A stretch of DNA of 64,000 bases from assembly GCF_030272615.1 (NCBI RefSeq), contig NC_081414.1:822053896-822117895 (forward strand). The letters are read 5' to 3'. The DNA comes from Cryptomeria japonica. Its lineage: Eukaryota; Streptophyta; Pinopsida; Cupressales; Cupressaceae. Positions 23,364 through 35,815 of this stretch are shown piece after piece. The notes beneath the pieces are model-generated. The model was not told where the DNA came from. It was given only the letters and a program-made list of their open reading frames with translations, and made no database searches. Made by a program: the position numbers and the translations under genes. How positions within the stretch are numbered: the stretch's first letter is position 1; every line of letters begins with the position of its first letter.

Positions 23364-23500
23364 CTATGAAACAAATTATTGAAGAAGCTGCTACATGAGG
23401 ACAGTGGAATCGACACTTGAATGAAGTGAAACTCGACAAGGACCTATGACTCAACTTCGAAGGTGATATCATTTGTAAATGAATCTCATGATTTAATAAA
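23364..23500. repeat. Duplicated G-box module, copy 2, left part
   Basis: Aligns with 10615-10727 (GAAACAAATTATTGAAGAAG, CTACATGAGGACAGTG, AGTGAAACTCGACAAGG, CTATGACTCAACTTC). It carries an extra ~17 bases after the GACAGTG phrase. The right part resumes at about 24800. Confidence 0.75.
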
Positions 23501-24050
23501 TTTCTCCATGTTTACTTCCTATTACACCAGATTTGTTGCAGAATACCAATAATCTATAGTCTCATAGTTTTTTATCTTTTCTAGTGTCTTTTATTTACAT
23601 TAATAAGGCTTTTCCTTCACAATAACATGTTTTTATTCAATTATATTCGAATTTTTGTGGAGGTAGAAACACAAAAGTAAAGGTTTGATTGAGCGAAGTC
23701 CTTATATAGCTCCGACATTTTTCCCTGTCTTTATGTGTGTAGGTGGCGAATAGGTCCAAAGAGTGAAAGATATCATTATAGTAAGCTTTTGACATTTTTT
23801 TTTGGTTCTATCCATATAGACAATAGCATGGCACACAAACAACCATGTGACACACTGGCATCCGAGGTTGCGGCTTCACCTACTTGGTATTTTAATCTTT
23901 GTACTCCATTCTTTTTGTTTTTGTGTCCCAAATATTTTTTAACACTCTATATAATCAAGTTATTCAACTTTTTCAGATACAACTCATAATTTAACATAGT
24001 CGAGGTTTCAATTCAAATGACTTTATATATACACTGACATTCCTACATAT

Positions 24051-24400
24051 CATCACTTAGATAGCAATTAATCACTGATATTATTTCAATGACTAAATAG
24101 TGGGTATTAGAAATTCTTACTAGAAAAATCAATTTAACTCCATTACTAATAGAGAAATTTTAAAAATATCCCTTTGTGCATTCAAAAGAGCAACTACCAC
24201 TTAGATAGCAATTAATCACTCGTGTTATTTCAATGACTAAATAGTGGGTATTAGAAATGCTTACTAGAACAACCAATTTAGCTCCATTAAGAGGAGAAGA
24301 ATTTAAAAAAATTCCTTCCCCATATTTAGAACAATGATTGTCACTTAGTAATTAATCATTTATGTTATTTGAATAACTAAATAGCGGTTATTATGATGCG
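24051..24400. repeat. Tandem repeat, about 143-bp unit
   Basis: Two full and one partial copy start near 24053, 24198 and 24341 with CACTTAGATAGCAATTAATCA (third copy deleted). All share TTATTTCAATGACTAAATAGTGGGTATTA in variants. A further degraded part of the unit (AATGCTTACTACAACAAC, GCATTCAGAACAGCGACTG) lies at about 24806-24878 and also in the G-box module at about 10742-10775, so the module probably arose from this array. Confidence 0.75.
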
Positions 24401-24799
24401 GTCCCATGGGGGCTTATGATTCTATTTTTTAGGAAGAGTAGGTCCCATGAAGAAAAAAACTGTGTTAAGGGATTATTTGGAATCTTTTCTTAAGAAACAA
24501 AATTTCCTATTTTTAAAGCTTGCATATTTAAGTGGGTGAAAATAAGATGGGACTATAAATTGCCCTGCAAGTTTAGAGATGTTATTTGTCATTTGTCAAA
24601 TATTTAAGTTTATATTTCTAGAAAATGATTATTTTTTAACTGATTTTTATCACCCCATAATATAGAAAACAAAAGTATTATATTCAAGAGACCACCATCC
24701 TTAAATTTTGAAAAAACTAAATTAAAAAATACATGAAATCAACAACTTCAAAATATCCCAAAAAATATTGAGCAACTCCACCTCATCCATAAGACCTAG

Positions 24800-25238
24800 C
24801 GTTAAAAATGCTTACTACAACAACATTCCCGAATTTAAAAAAAATCCCTTCGCGCATTCAGAACAGCGACTGTCATTAGCAATGTTGTCGTCTAGCGTTC
24901 CAAGCTGTCCTGTACACTATTTGTATAATAGATATCTTCGCATTCCATTTTATACGGAGAACAACACTTACCGAGGAAATAAACGAAGTTAATGATAACC
25001 TGGGTTAGACGCGGGGTTAGTGGACGCTTCCACCACGTGGCGACGTGGAGTCGTGGGACCTTTTCCCTGGCAAAAGCAATTTCGCTGGCAAAAGAGCTGA
25101 AAACGGGATAAGAAAGTAGTTGAAGGCATGGTTGCCTGGTAATTGCTGCGCTGACGTGGAGGGCTGTGCTTGGGCGCAAACACTGAAAACGGGATAAGAA
25201 AGTAGTTCTACATAGACAGAGAGAGGGGTGATGAGAAA
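24800..25238. repeat. Duplicated G-box module, copy 2, right part
   Basis: Matches 10735-11108. Contains CCACGTGG at 25033-25040. The 22-base phrase starting AAAACGGGATAAGAAAG occurs twice, near 25097 and 25185, where copy 1 has one clear instance. Here the module lies directly upstream of a TATA box and possible exons. The minus-strand frames at 24892-25256 are by-products. Confidence 0.75.
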
Positions 25239-25295
25239 ATATCTTGCGGAGTACATAATTTTGAGGCTTCTGTTTTATAATCTTACTCCACAGTC

Positions 25296-25369
25296 CACGT
25301 GCATTTTACTTACTCCACATGCTTCTGTTTAACATTGCACAGTCCTATAAATGGAGGCCTTGGGCCTCC
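25296..25369 (+). promoter_or_regulatory. Candidate core promoter with G-box, TATA box and TSS hairpin
   Basis: CACGTG at 25296-25301 is a G-box. CTATAAAT at 25345-25352 is a good TATA box in a CCTATAAATGGAG context. Directly after it, GGAGGCC-TTG-GGCCTCC at 25353-25369 is a perfect 7-base hairpin close to the expected transcription start. No assay evidence. Confidence 0.5.
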
Positions 25370-25374
25370 TCTTT

Positions 25375-26310
25375 CACATACAGATCAAAGCGCTGGAAGT
25401 TGCACGCCGACTTTTGTCTAGAAGGTATGATTTAGATTTTACAATTGTATCAATATTTTAGATCAAACCCCATAATTCATGTATTGCTTTTATGTCCAGT
25501 TGGGAGATCCTTGTGGAGAATATGGAACAAGAAATGCCGGCTGTCGTTGTGGAAGAGGGTATATGTTCTTAACCCTTGTGGAGTAGAAATTTAAGCTATA
25601 TTCTCAACCTTTCTAATATTAAAATCAGTTTAGTATTGATAGTTTAAGAAAGGAGGGTCTTGTACCATTACCATGTTATGTAGAAGCTCAGAATATATGT
25701 AATTATACATTTCTAAAGCAGAGGTTGTGAATGGAACAAATCAAGGGAGTCCTGCGCCTATGGAGGAAGAAAGGCAGGAAGAAGTAGGAGATGGTCAATC
25801 TGAAGTAATATATAATGTAAATTTTGATGTAATTACGTCAAAAGGCGTAATCTACAATGGTTATAATAGGAGGTCACCGGATCTGTCGGTATAAGAAAAA
25901 AGAAATGATTGGTATGCTTGGCAGTTACAGCGCATTCGAAGAGTCACAGTATTTGAAGTAAGATTTTTATTATGTCGAGAGGCATAATCTACTATAGCAA
26001 CGAAATAGGAGGTCACTAGATCTGTCCGTGTAAGACAATAAAATGATTGGTGTGCTTGGTAGTTACAGGGTATTCGAATAAGATTTTTATTATGCTCAGA
26101 GGTGTAATCTACAATGGCAACAATAGGAGGTCACCAGATCTGTGCTTGGTAGTTACAGGGTATTCAAATAAGATTCTTATTACGCCCAGAGGCATAATCT
26201 ACAATGGCAACAATAGGAGGTCACCAGATTTGTGGGTGTAAGAAAAAAAATGATTGGTATGCATGGTAGTTACAGAGTATTTGAAGGGTTAAGGTATTTG
26301 AAGTAAGATT
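25375..26310 (+). CDS. Possible small spliced gene of unknown function
   Basis: Inferred from signals only. Donor GAAG/GTATGA at 25425, acceptor TATGTCCAG at 25499, ATG at 25522, donor GAGG/GTATATG at 25559, acceptor CTAAAGCAG at 25721, and donor TCG/GTATAAG at 25889. Joining 25522-25558 to 25722-25888 keeps one open frame of 68 codons, acidic and Glu-rich (MEQEMPAVVVEEE at the start), ending in YNRRSPDLS. The next acceptor, CAGTTACAG at 25930, continues in phase 0. Downstream, the last exon and intron appear to be amplified in tandem (25845-26280), so the true 3' end is unclear. I do not recognise the product. It could be a gene fragment carried by a repeat. Confidence 0.35.
25845..26280 (+). 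repeat. Tandem repeat of an exon-intron-like unit
   Basis: Four copies of GGCRTAATCTACAATGG...AGGAGGTCACCAGATCTGT start near 25853, 25981, 26100 and 26190. Most are followed by GTRTAAGA, a short AT-rich stretch, TTGGTAGTTACAG, and a GGTATTCGAA-type phrase. The GT and TTACAG ends sit where intron borders would be. One spacer, between copies 3 and 4, is shortened. Confidence 0.75.
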
Positions 26311-28084
26311 TGAGCACCGCCAGCCAGGAGTCAAAAGTTTTCTCTTGCTCCTTTAAATCCATTTTCTCAATTCTCATTCATTGTGGTTGAGCATCTCATT
26401 ATTCTCTTGCAAAAGAATGTAAAAATGTAAGATTTAAAATATTCTGATGATGTTTTGATCATGAATGGCATGGCGAAAGGGTTTTAGGCTTCTTTTTCGA
26501 TTACTACTACATGTGAGGCATGCGCTTTGCATATGTAATTTCATTATTTTCATCTATTCTACCCTTTTTTTCATTGTTTTATTTGCATGTGGTTACCAAC
26601 AACTTACTTTTTTGGGGATTGTTTTGTCTGCATTTTTCCCTATTTTCTTCTTTGAAGGATATTTGTTCAACTCTTCTTATTTATTACATTAGCTCCAGAT
26701 GAGGTGCTTTATTTATGGAAGGTGTTTGGTGATTCAGAACAAATAGGTGAAAAACTAGGAGAGGTACACTATATAAGCACACACGGTTTCAATGATTTTA
26801 AATAGCACAACACAAATTTGGGGTGTCAATGTAACATAGTCAATTTCTCTTCCACTACTTCTAAATATTGGTATTTTGCTAAGTGTGCATGATGAATACA
26901 ACATGTACATCTCACACTTTAAAAAAAAAATATTTGTGAACTTCAAATACAAAGAAATATTTGTGGACTTCAAATAAAAAGAATTAGAAAAATTATTTTT
27001 TCTATATTCTATATATGAATTTAATATATTTTCTTATTTCTCATAAAACATAGTGTTGTTGAAAAATCCACTTAACTTACTAAAATATTCTTTTCAATAT
27101 CATTGGTTAAGAAAAGGAGATGTTACTTATTTTTTTCATATTAGATTATAATATTTAATAAAATATTTTAAATTCTTACTTAGTTAATGATTTGAGATAA
27201 GTAGAAAATATTTTATTGGATTTTTATTTAGTTTTGGAGTTGCTAAATACAAATATCTTTGTTCCAAAAAATTTGAAAATAAACAATTACAAAAAATTTC
27301 AAATCTTAAACATATGAATATAATGTTTATCAATTCAAAAAATCAAAATTACATGCCTAAACAAGTATAATTAATAAAAATAATATAGAATTTTCAATTT
27401 TGAATTTCCAAAGATCAAAACGATTTTTTTTTCTTTCTATATTTCAATCATAAAAATATAAAGTTTCTAAATTCAAAAAATCAAAATTACATGCTACACA
27501 AGTGTAAAGAATAAAGATAATATATAATTTTTAATTTTCAATTTGGAAAACTAAAAAAAAAAAAATGTTTCTAAAGGTTAATCAGAAAAATATAATGTTT
27601 CTAAATTCAAAAGTTCAAAGTTACATGCATGTACAAATATTTCAAAAAAATAAAATAATTTTTAATATATAAAGAATATTTATTATTAAAATAAATTTCT
27701 AATTTATGATATAGATGTGATTTTTCTATTTATATCTCATTTATCTCTTAGTTGAGTTTGAAAATTTTATCATACAATAATAAAAAAGTAAAGTTATTTG
27801 TATCAAAATTAAAAAAATTGGTTACATTAAAACAATTTTCTATAAACTTTAAACTCAATCTTATCATTAAAACAAAAGTTAATAAGATTTTAAATTTATA
27901 TTCACAATATTATTTTAATTAAAATAAAGTTTAAGCTATTTTAAAATTTATTTATTTTATTAGAACAAACTTTAAAGGTATTTATTTCATAAAGAATATT
28001 GAAAAAAAGAGAAAAAACACAAGAAAAGTACATAATAATGAAGATTATATTTTAACTTTTTATAAGAAAATGATAATAAGTGTC
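26311..28084. other. AT-rich intergenic DNA
   Basis: No gene seen; hydrophobic frames at 26465-26702 are T-rich by-products. A degenerate tandem repeat of about 137 bp lies at 27318-27690: three copies of TTCAAAAAATCAAAATTACATGC (variants) starting near 27318, 27457 and 27590. Confidence 0.55.
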
Positions 28085-30236
28085 CTAAATTATTATCTTA
28101 TAATAGTAATCCTAATTTTAGCCTAACCTTAGCCCCAAACCTCATCTTATCATAATTAAAAATTACCCTGAACTTAACTCTAACCCTAGAATTAAACCCT
28201 ACCCACAACAACCATAATTGAACCTTAAACCTATTTTAATCCTAAAACTAATTATAATCCTAATTGAATTGTAATACTAACCATATTCATGATGGAACCC
28301 TAGTCAGAACCCTCTCACTAATTTTAATGGAGCCTAAACCTTTACCCTGATTATTATCCTTCAATATTAACCCTAATTGTACCCTAACATTAGCACTCAA
28401 CCTAATCTTACCAAATTAAAACCTAACCCTAAACTTAACACCCTGGAGAATTAAACAACACCTACAACGTCAACCCTAATCTAACCATGATTAAACCATA
28501 ACCCCAAATTAAACCTTAACACTAATTGAAACCTAATCATAACCTAACCTTAAACTTTACTATAACTCTATAATTAATCTGTAATTACAACTTGAACCAT
28601 AAACTAACCATAATTCAATCCTATCCCTCAACTTAACCCCAACCCTAATTGAACTCTAATTAAACTCTAATCTTAAGTTACCCCCAACCTTAATCTACTC
28701 CATACCTTGATCCTAATGGAACTTTTATCCTAACCCCAGCTATATTTAAATTGTTACCATAATCAAATCCTAATTGTAATTGAACCCTAAATCTAATTAA
28801 CTATAACTTTAACCCTTTGCCCTAATCCCTCTAATTTAATGCCAACTATAACCTATCAATAAACTTAACTCTAACCATATAATTTAACTATAATCCTAAT
28901 GATAACCCTCAACCTAAGACCCAACCCTAACAATAACCCTAACAATACTAGTCATGATATAAATCCTAACCATCACTCTATCACTAAACCTAACCCTAAC
29001 CATGGTGTAAACCCTAACATTAATCCTAATAGTAACCCTAACGATAGTATAAACCCTAACCATAATACTAAACCATAAGTCTAAGATCTAACCCAAAACC
29101 TAACCTAAAAGTTAACCCTAATCCTAATACTATCCCTGATTATTATATACCCCTAGCCATAATCATAACCATAATCTTAACCCTACCCCAAAACCTAACC
29201 CTAACCCTAAAACTGTCCCTAGCTATGATACACCCCTAATCGTAAACATAATCCTAACTATAACCTTAAACCTAACCATAATCCTAACAATAAACCTAAT
29301 CATAAGCCCTAACCATAATAATAACCCAAATCATGATGTAAATCATAACCATAAGCTCAATGCTAAACCTAACCCTAACCATGGTGTGAACCCTAATGTT
29401 AATCCTAACCCTTAACACTAACCCCAAAAAAGACATAAACCCTAACCCTAGCTCTACCCCTAGATTGAGCTATATCTCTAACCATATCACTAACCATAAA
29501 TCTTAACCTTAACCTTGAATATATCTCGAAGCCAAAACTTAACCCTTATCCAAACCCTAAACTTAAGTCTAACACTATCCATTAACCTAAACCTAACAAC
29601 AATATAAACCCTAACCAGAATTTAAAACCATAACTCTAACCATAATCATAAAGTCTAACCCTAAACCTGCCCTTAAATATAATCCTTATCCTAACATTAT
29701 ACCAAAGTATTATATACCTCTAACCCTAATTATAATTGTAATCCAAAATCTAACCCTAACCCTAGCATTGTCCCTAACTATGATAGACCCCTAACTGTAA
29801 CCATAATCCTATCTACAACCCTAAACCTAACCATAATCCTAACAATAACCCTAACCCTAATTATAGCACAAATTGTAAATCCTAACCCTAACCTTGAATC
29901 TATCTCTAAGCAAAAATATAACCCTAATCCAAACACTAAACCTAAGTCTAACCCTATCAATTAACCTATTTACCTAACTACTATCTAAACACTAACCATA
30001 ATCTTGACTTATAACACTAACAATAATCCTAAAGTCTAACCCTAACCGTACCCAAAAATCTAAACCTAATCCTAACACCCTCCCTAACTATTATATACCC
30101 ATAACCATAATCATCATTGTAATCATAACCCTACCCCAAAACCTAACCCTAACCCAAGCATTATCCATAACTATGATACACCCCTAATCGTAACCATAAT
30201 CCTAACTATAACTTGAAACCTAACCATAATCCTAAC
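28085..30236. repeat. Interstitial telomere-like array, left half
   Basis: CCCTAA/CCTAAA-type units. The left ~800 bases are the most degenerate, with words like TAATTGAACCCTAAAC. Towards the right, longer repeated blocks appear, for example the near-duplicated segment at about 29160-29330 and 29715-29850 (CTATGATACACCCCTAATCG). It is interrupted at 30237 by a solo LTR. Confidence 0.9.
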
Positions 30237-31621
30237 TGATGCCCTGCAAAATGGACAAGGTTAGTCTGAGATAAACAACACAAAAGACACAAAACCGTTA
30301 GTGTTAGTCAATCAAAAACTAATCTAAAAAGGCATATCAAAAGAGACACTAAAAACCTGAAAACATATTTAACTATCAAAGCGAACATGATGAGGCATCT
30401 CCAAATACCTCGTAACATGCTCTTAGTTTCTTCTCCCTTGTTCCTCTCCTCTCCAAGTTCCAAAATAGTGTAGCTCTCAGCAGCTTTTTGCACTATGGAT
30501 GCTTATGGAGGATTGAGATTGTAGTATTGTGCTTCAAACATGAAATGAAAAGCTAATACTATGCTATTGATGCTAAAATGATATATTTTAACCAAAATGA
30601 CAAGATATTAGATTGCTATGCTAAAATGCTCTCTTAAAATGCCTATAGCTTAAATGCATACAAGTTTTCAGGATCTGGATTATGAAGAAATGGGCTCTAT
30701 TTATAGGAAAAATGGAGCAATGGATGGTTGAGATTGATCAATCTCAACAAGGGTCAGGATTGAATGATTTCAAATCCATGTGAGGGCTTTCAACCAAATC
30801 CCAGGATGACAAGTGTCAATGTGAGATAGGTTGAGAGGAGAGGGAATAAGCATTTAATGCTTGAAATGACTTTGGGAGTTAAAGTCAAGGTTGGTTGAAT
30901 GAATAAACTCTTTATTCAAAGAATAAAGCTTTTATCCAACGGATAAACTCTTGTGCAAATGTGAAATGGATGAATATGGTCAAAACAATAAATGTTTGGG
31001 GAGACAAGTTTGAAATAACCATAAATGGTTATGTAAGAGCCATAAATGGTCATGTAAGAGCCATTAGTGGTCTTGGAAGACTTTGGGGGTTATTTTGTTG
31101 ATCACACAAAGCATTAAATGATTTTCAAAGACTTTGGAGTCTTTGAGAAGTGACTCCATTTTGCTTAGGTATGTGACAATAATTAGGGGATGGATTAGGC
31201 TAATTTGGAAGGGGTTAGAAGAATCTAGAAGGGGATTAGATTTTGCAAGTGGATTTGGTGGGTGAGGAAAAATAGGATTTTATTGAAATAAAAATTCATT
31301 TATTTCAATAAATGTGTGCAAGTTGCATTTGTAGGAAAATGCAAGTGGGGTGGGGATAATGAATTAAATAAATGTTTTATTTAATTTATTTAAAAGAAGA
31401 AAAGGGGATTTTATTAAATAAATAGATTTTATTTATTTAATTGATTTGAATTTGAATAATGAATTAATTAAAATAAATTGAATAATTTATTTAATTAATA
31501 GAAGAATGTTTGTGGATGAATTAATTAAATATTAATTTAATTAACTGATGGCTAGTGGATTTTTAATCAAATAAATAGCGAATATTTATTTAATTAAGCT
31601 GGATAGATTTGTGTGACTACA
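30237..31621 (-). mobile_element. Solo LTR of a Tat-type gypsy element
   Basis: Runs from TGATGCCCTGC to GTGACTACA and is flanked by CTAAC on both sides (30232-30236 and 31622-31626), a 5-base target duplication. The internal part aligns with the LTR at 35816-37931 (for example GGGCTCTATTTATAGG, CAATCTCAACAAGGG, ATCCATGTGAGG, TGAGAGGAGAGG). A TATA box on the minus strand, CTATAAATAG at 30697-30706, gives the orientation. CTAAC is a common word in the host array, so the duplication is slightly less secure than usual. The minus frame at 30308-30493 is not a gene. Confidence 0.85.
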
Positions 31622-33075
31622 CTAACAATATCCCTAATCCTATGTTGTAACCCTCACAATATCCCTAATCACAATGTAAATCTTAACCACAACCCTAACG
31701 CTAAACCTAACCTTAACCATGGCGTACACCCAAACATTAATCCTAACAATAACCCTTAACACTAACACTAACCATGATATAAACCCTAACACTAAGCCTA
31801 ATGATAATCCGAACCCTAGCCCTAACCCCAATCATGTGTAAACCATAACCCTAACCATAATCCTAATTATAACTCTAAACCCTAGCCTTAATCATAATTC
31901 TAACCCTAACCCTAATCATAACCAAAACTCTAAACACTAACACTAACAATAATCCTTATCCCCAATTGAAAACCTATCCCTATTCTTAACCCTCAACCAT
32001 GATCATAATCCTAATCCTAACCCTAAACTCTAACCCTAACCTTTTTATTAAGCCCTAACCCTACTCATAATCCTAACCTAAATGATAATGATGATTTAAA
32101 TTCTAACTCAAACCATTAACCTAAACTTAAAACCATCCCTAGCTATAATGTTGACCTTGACCCTAAACCTTAATACTAACCTTAGCCCTTACCCTAACCC
32201 AAACCCTACCCATGATGTAAACCCTAACCGTATCCATAATCCTAACTATGACCCTAACCATAACCCTCACCTCAACCATGATATAAACCATAACCCTAAA
32301 CCCTAACCCTAATCAAAATCCTAATCATAACCCTAATCATAAACCTAAACCCTAACCCTAATAATAATCCCCAACCCTAAAGTTAAAACCTAACCCTAAC
32401 CATAACCCCAACCCTCACCATGAGGTAAATCCTAACCCTAATAGTAATCACTAACCCTAAAGTTAAAACCTAACCCTAACCATAATTCTAATTCTCACCA
32501 TGAGGTGAATCCTAACCCTAACCATGATGTAAATACTAACCCTAACCCAAGCCTTAACCCTGACCATGATGTAAATTCTAACCCTAACCCTAAACCTAAA
32601 CCTAAATAGTATGTAAGCCCTACCATGATCCTAATCCCAACCATAAACCGTATCCCAGACCATAACCCTAACTCTAACTATGATTCAAGCCCTAACCCTA
32701 TCCATAATCCTAACAATAACTCTAATCATGATATAAATTCTAACCATAACCGTAACTCTAAACCTAACCCTACCCATGATGTGAACCCTAACATTAATCC
32801 TAACACTAACACTAACCCTTAACACTAACCCTAACCATGATGTAAACCCTAACACTAGCCATAATTCTAACAATAATCATAGTCTTAAGCCTTTAACCAT
32901 AATCCTAATCGTAACCATCACCATAATCCTAGTAGTAATCCTAACTCCTTAACCTAACCATAATTCTAAACCTAAACCAATCCCTAACCTTGATGCGAAA
33001 CCTAACCCTTATATAAATCCTAACCGTAGCCCTAACAATGATGTAAACCTTAACCTTGACCATAATACTAACCAT
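31622..33075. repeat. Interstitial telomere-like array, right half
   Basis: Continues the array after the solo LTR. From about 32571 it aligns with 6688-7253, including the unbroken GTAAATTCTAACCCTAACCC where the other copy has an LTR element abutting. Open frames on both strands here are by-products of the repeat. Confidence 0.9.
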
Positions 33076-35040
33076 TTAATAAAATTTGATATTATTGTCA
33101 AATAAAGTTTAATATATTTTACATTTTAGCATATGCTTTAATCTTGCAAGATATATATTATTAAAAATAGTCTAAATGGATATATAAAATTTCATATAAC
33201 TTTGTATAATAATATAATAATATTATAATATAATTCAATTTAATAAAATGATAATATATAATTATATATTGATTTATTTTGTGTTTTCCATGTCACGCTA
33301 CATGACTGCCACTAGCACATATATCTTAAATTTTAATTTAGTCCATATAAAAAACACCAAGAGATATCCTTCTCAAGTTACCTATTTTTAATCAATTTTA
33401 TACCCTAAAGTCAAATAGGCACCTCGAGAAGGATATCTCTTGGCGTATTTTATATGGATTAATTTAAAATTTAAGATATATATGCCAGTATATAATATAA
33501 TCTTACCTTGTTATCTTTTCACCTCACATTGCTATTGCTATGGCTTGGTGTTATAGAGTGAATCAAAAAGGGATAAAGAGGTATATTTTTGGATATAAAT
33601 AAGTGTTGCTTCCTATTTTGTTATAATAAATTATATTATAAGTATTTACTATCTAAGAACATTGTTCGATATTTAATAGTTATCTATAAATAAATTTATC
33701 TAATTTGAGTAGTGTAATAATTTGATTTTCTGATGATTATATTAGAAGAACGATTTCGAATCTATTGAAAAATATTCATGATAATTATTTAAAAAATATA
33801 AAAATTCAATTTAAGTATTAAGAACAAAAGTTTAATTTATTATAGAAATATTATAATTATTTGAAAATAATGAATACATTGATTTTTTGTCAAACTGATT
33901 AACAAAATTGCAATATCTTGTGTTTAATAAAAAATGTTGAGAAAGATATTAAAAAATACAACCACAAAATATATTATAGTAACATGAAAATGTATAATTT
34001 TTATAAGAATTATGGACCCACTTAGTTCTATGGTCTAATAAAACACTAAAGATCAAGAAAAACCAATTACTTTTCTTATTCAATTAATTTCAAGTTCAAC
34101 ATCACGAATTCATATATTCCTATTGAAGAGGAGAATTTACAAGCTAAATGAGGGTTGTGACTTGAAGTAAATTTAATTTAAAAAACAAAATAAGTAAAAA
34201 ATGATAATGACAAAGAAGTTTCATTATTTTTTGTAAACTAATGAGATAATTTATAGTCTAGTTTTATTTTGGTATTTTGAGAGTATTTTTGGTGTATGTG
34301 GTTTGTAAAAAGATGACTTAATAACCTTCAAATTCTGCATCGAATTAAGATGCGTACTTGGGAGTGGTCAAAGACTAAAATTAGAACAATTATAATGAAA
34401 GATAGAGTGTAGAACAATATAAATCATTGTAATTTGTAACTAAAATTTTCTTCATATTAAAAATCATAAATTGTATGAATCAATTTTGAAACTAACTTTA
34501 GCTATAAAACATAATTTTGATCTAGAAAAAGTTGTACATTTAATATATAATATATAAAAAGATAAATTGTATCTTGTTTACTATTATAACAAATATTGCC
34601 AAAAGATAATCATTAGTATGTTGAAGTCACTGTAAAAACATATGATAATAACAATCTTCTATACTATCAAATGAATTTCTACACATAGGAGAGGCAAGAA
34701 AGAATGCTAAATTATTGGATTTATAGCAGAGCTAGGACAATACATGATAATAGAAATAAAAAGGTGCGACAAAAAACCAAAAAGAATTATAATTGATTCC
34801 ACTTTACCTAGAATCACTTGCGAAACATTCTTTAACCACAAGCATATATGGGTTACTACCCTATAGTTACCATGCACCCAGGGTACACTCAACATTTATT
34901 TTCCTTTGTTACAAGCAGTTTGATTAATATTTACAAGTTAATCTTTATACAGTTTCTTTTCATTGATAAAGACAGTGGTTATATTTTCAGCGTGTATGGA
35001 AATGCCACTCCTAGTGATGATGTAGTAGTAGACCAAAGGA
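33076..35040. repeat. AT-rich module, copy 2
   Basis: Matches 7254-9120. It has about 100 extra bases at 34880-34985 before a TTATATTTTCAG acceptor-like site and the stretch CGTGTATGGAAATGCCACTC, which reads as coding-like VYGNATPSDDVVVDQ. In copy 1 the same stretch ends early at TGA. A captured exon is possible, but I do not recognise it. Confidence 0.8.
33313..33488. repeat. Long imperfect hairpin (MITE-like foldback), copy 2
   Basis: Same structure as at 7490-7664. Inner arms are AAGAGATATCCTTCT and AGAAGGATATCTCTT, a perfect 15-base pairing, better than in copy 1. Confidence 0.75.
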
Positions 35041-35815
35041 TTTCCATCCCATGATTCTAGCAATCAATGGGTTTTTGTTCACTATTCATAGTCTCATATG
35101 ATGTTTTCTCCATAGAAGTTAGCTTGACACAAGTATCCAACAAATACAATGACATAACATAGATACCCACCCTTGAAATACTTTCTTAGATAAATATATG
35201 TTCCCACATAAAAGACCAAACTAATTGGTCTAGAGACTCAAAATGACATCAAGGCTCAAATTTGAATTCTACATGTCATATTATATTTCCACCTTATAGG
35301 CTTTTCCCATTATGGTTTCAAAAAGTTTCTTCCCTTATAAAATAGCATGCATCAGGCCACAACATCAATCCATGACATTTTATGGCTCCTTTTTATGAGT
35401 TAAATAGTAACCTTCACCCTTTACACTTGATAGATTTTTGGCGTGAGTCAAGCAAGTTGCTTGAATCTCGACCTCTAATAAGTCTCTAGTATGTGCCAAA
35501 GGACAAGCATGCTTGACCCCATCATCATTTATAGAAGGATTACCAAAGGTACAACATGAAACATATACTAAAATTTTTAGATAATAAAAGCTTGGTAAAA
35601 CCTTTTTTGAGAATCCCATTATGTAATAAATAAAAGTGCAATGCATCACATCAAAGTTATGAAATATGAGCTATTAACGAATGAGTTCTACAAGCACAAC
35701 TAATTAGTAAATTTATCATATAAAAGAATGCAAGTAAATTATATTGTGAAAAGTGCATGAATGAAATCAAAAGATATGTGCATTTATAAGACATATTGAG
35801 TTCAACAAAATGATG
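35041..35815. other. Intergenic DNA between the duplicated module and the gypsy LTR
   Basis: No gene seen. The minus frame at 35380-35649 has no recognisable motif. Confidence 0.5.

Noticed and set aside
26465..26702. Hydrophobic frames suggesting small membrane proteins
   Set aside because: T-rich DNA in two overlapping frames, with no conserved motif or convincing start.
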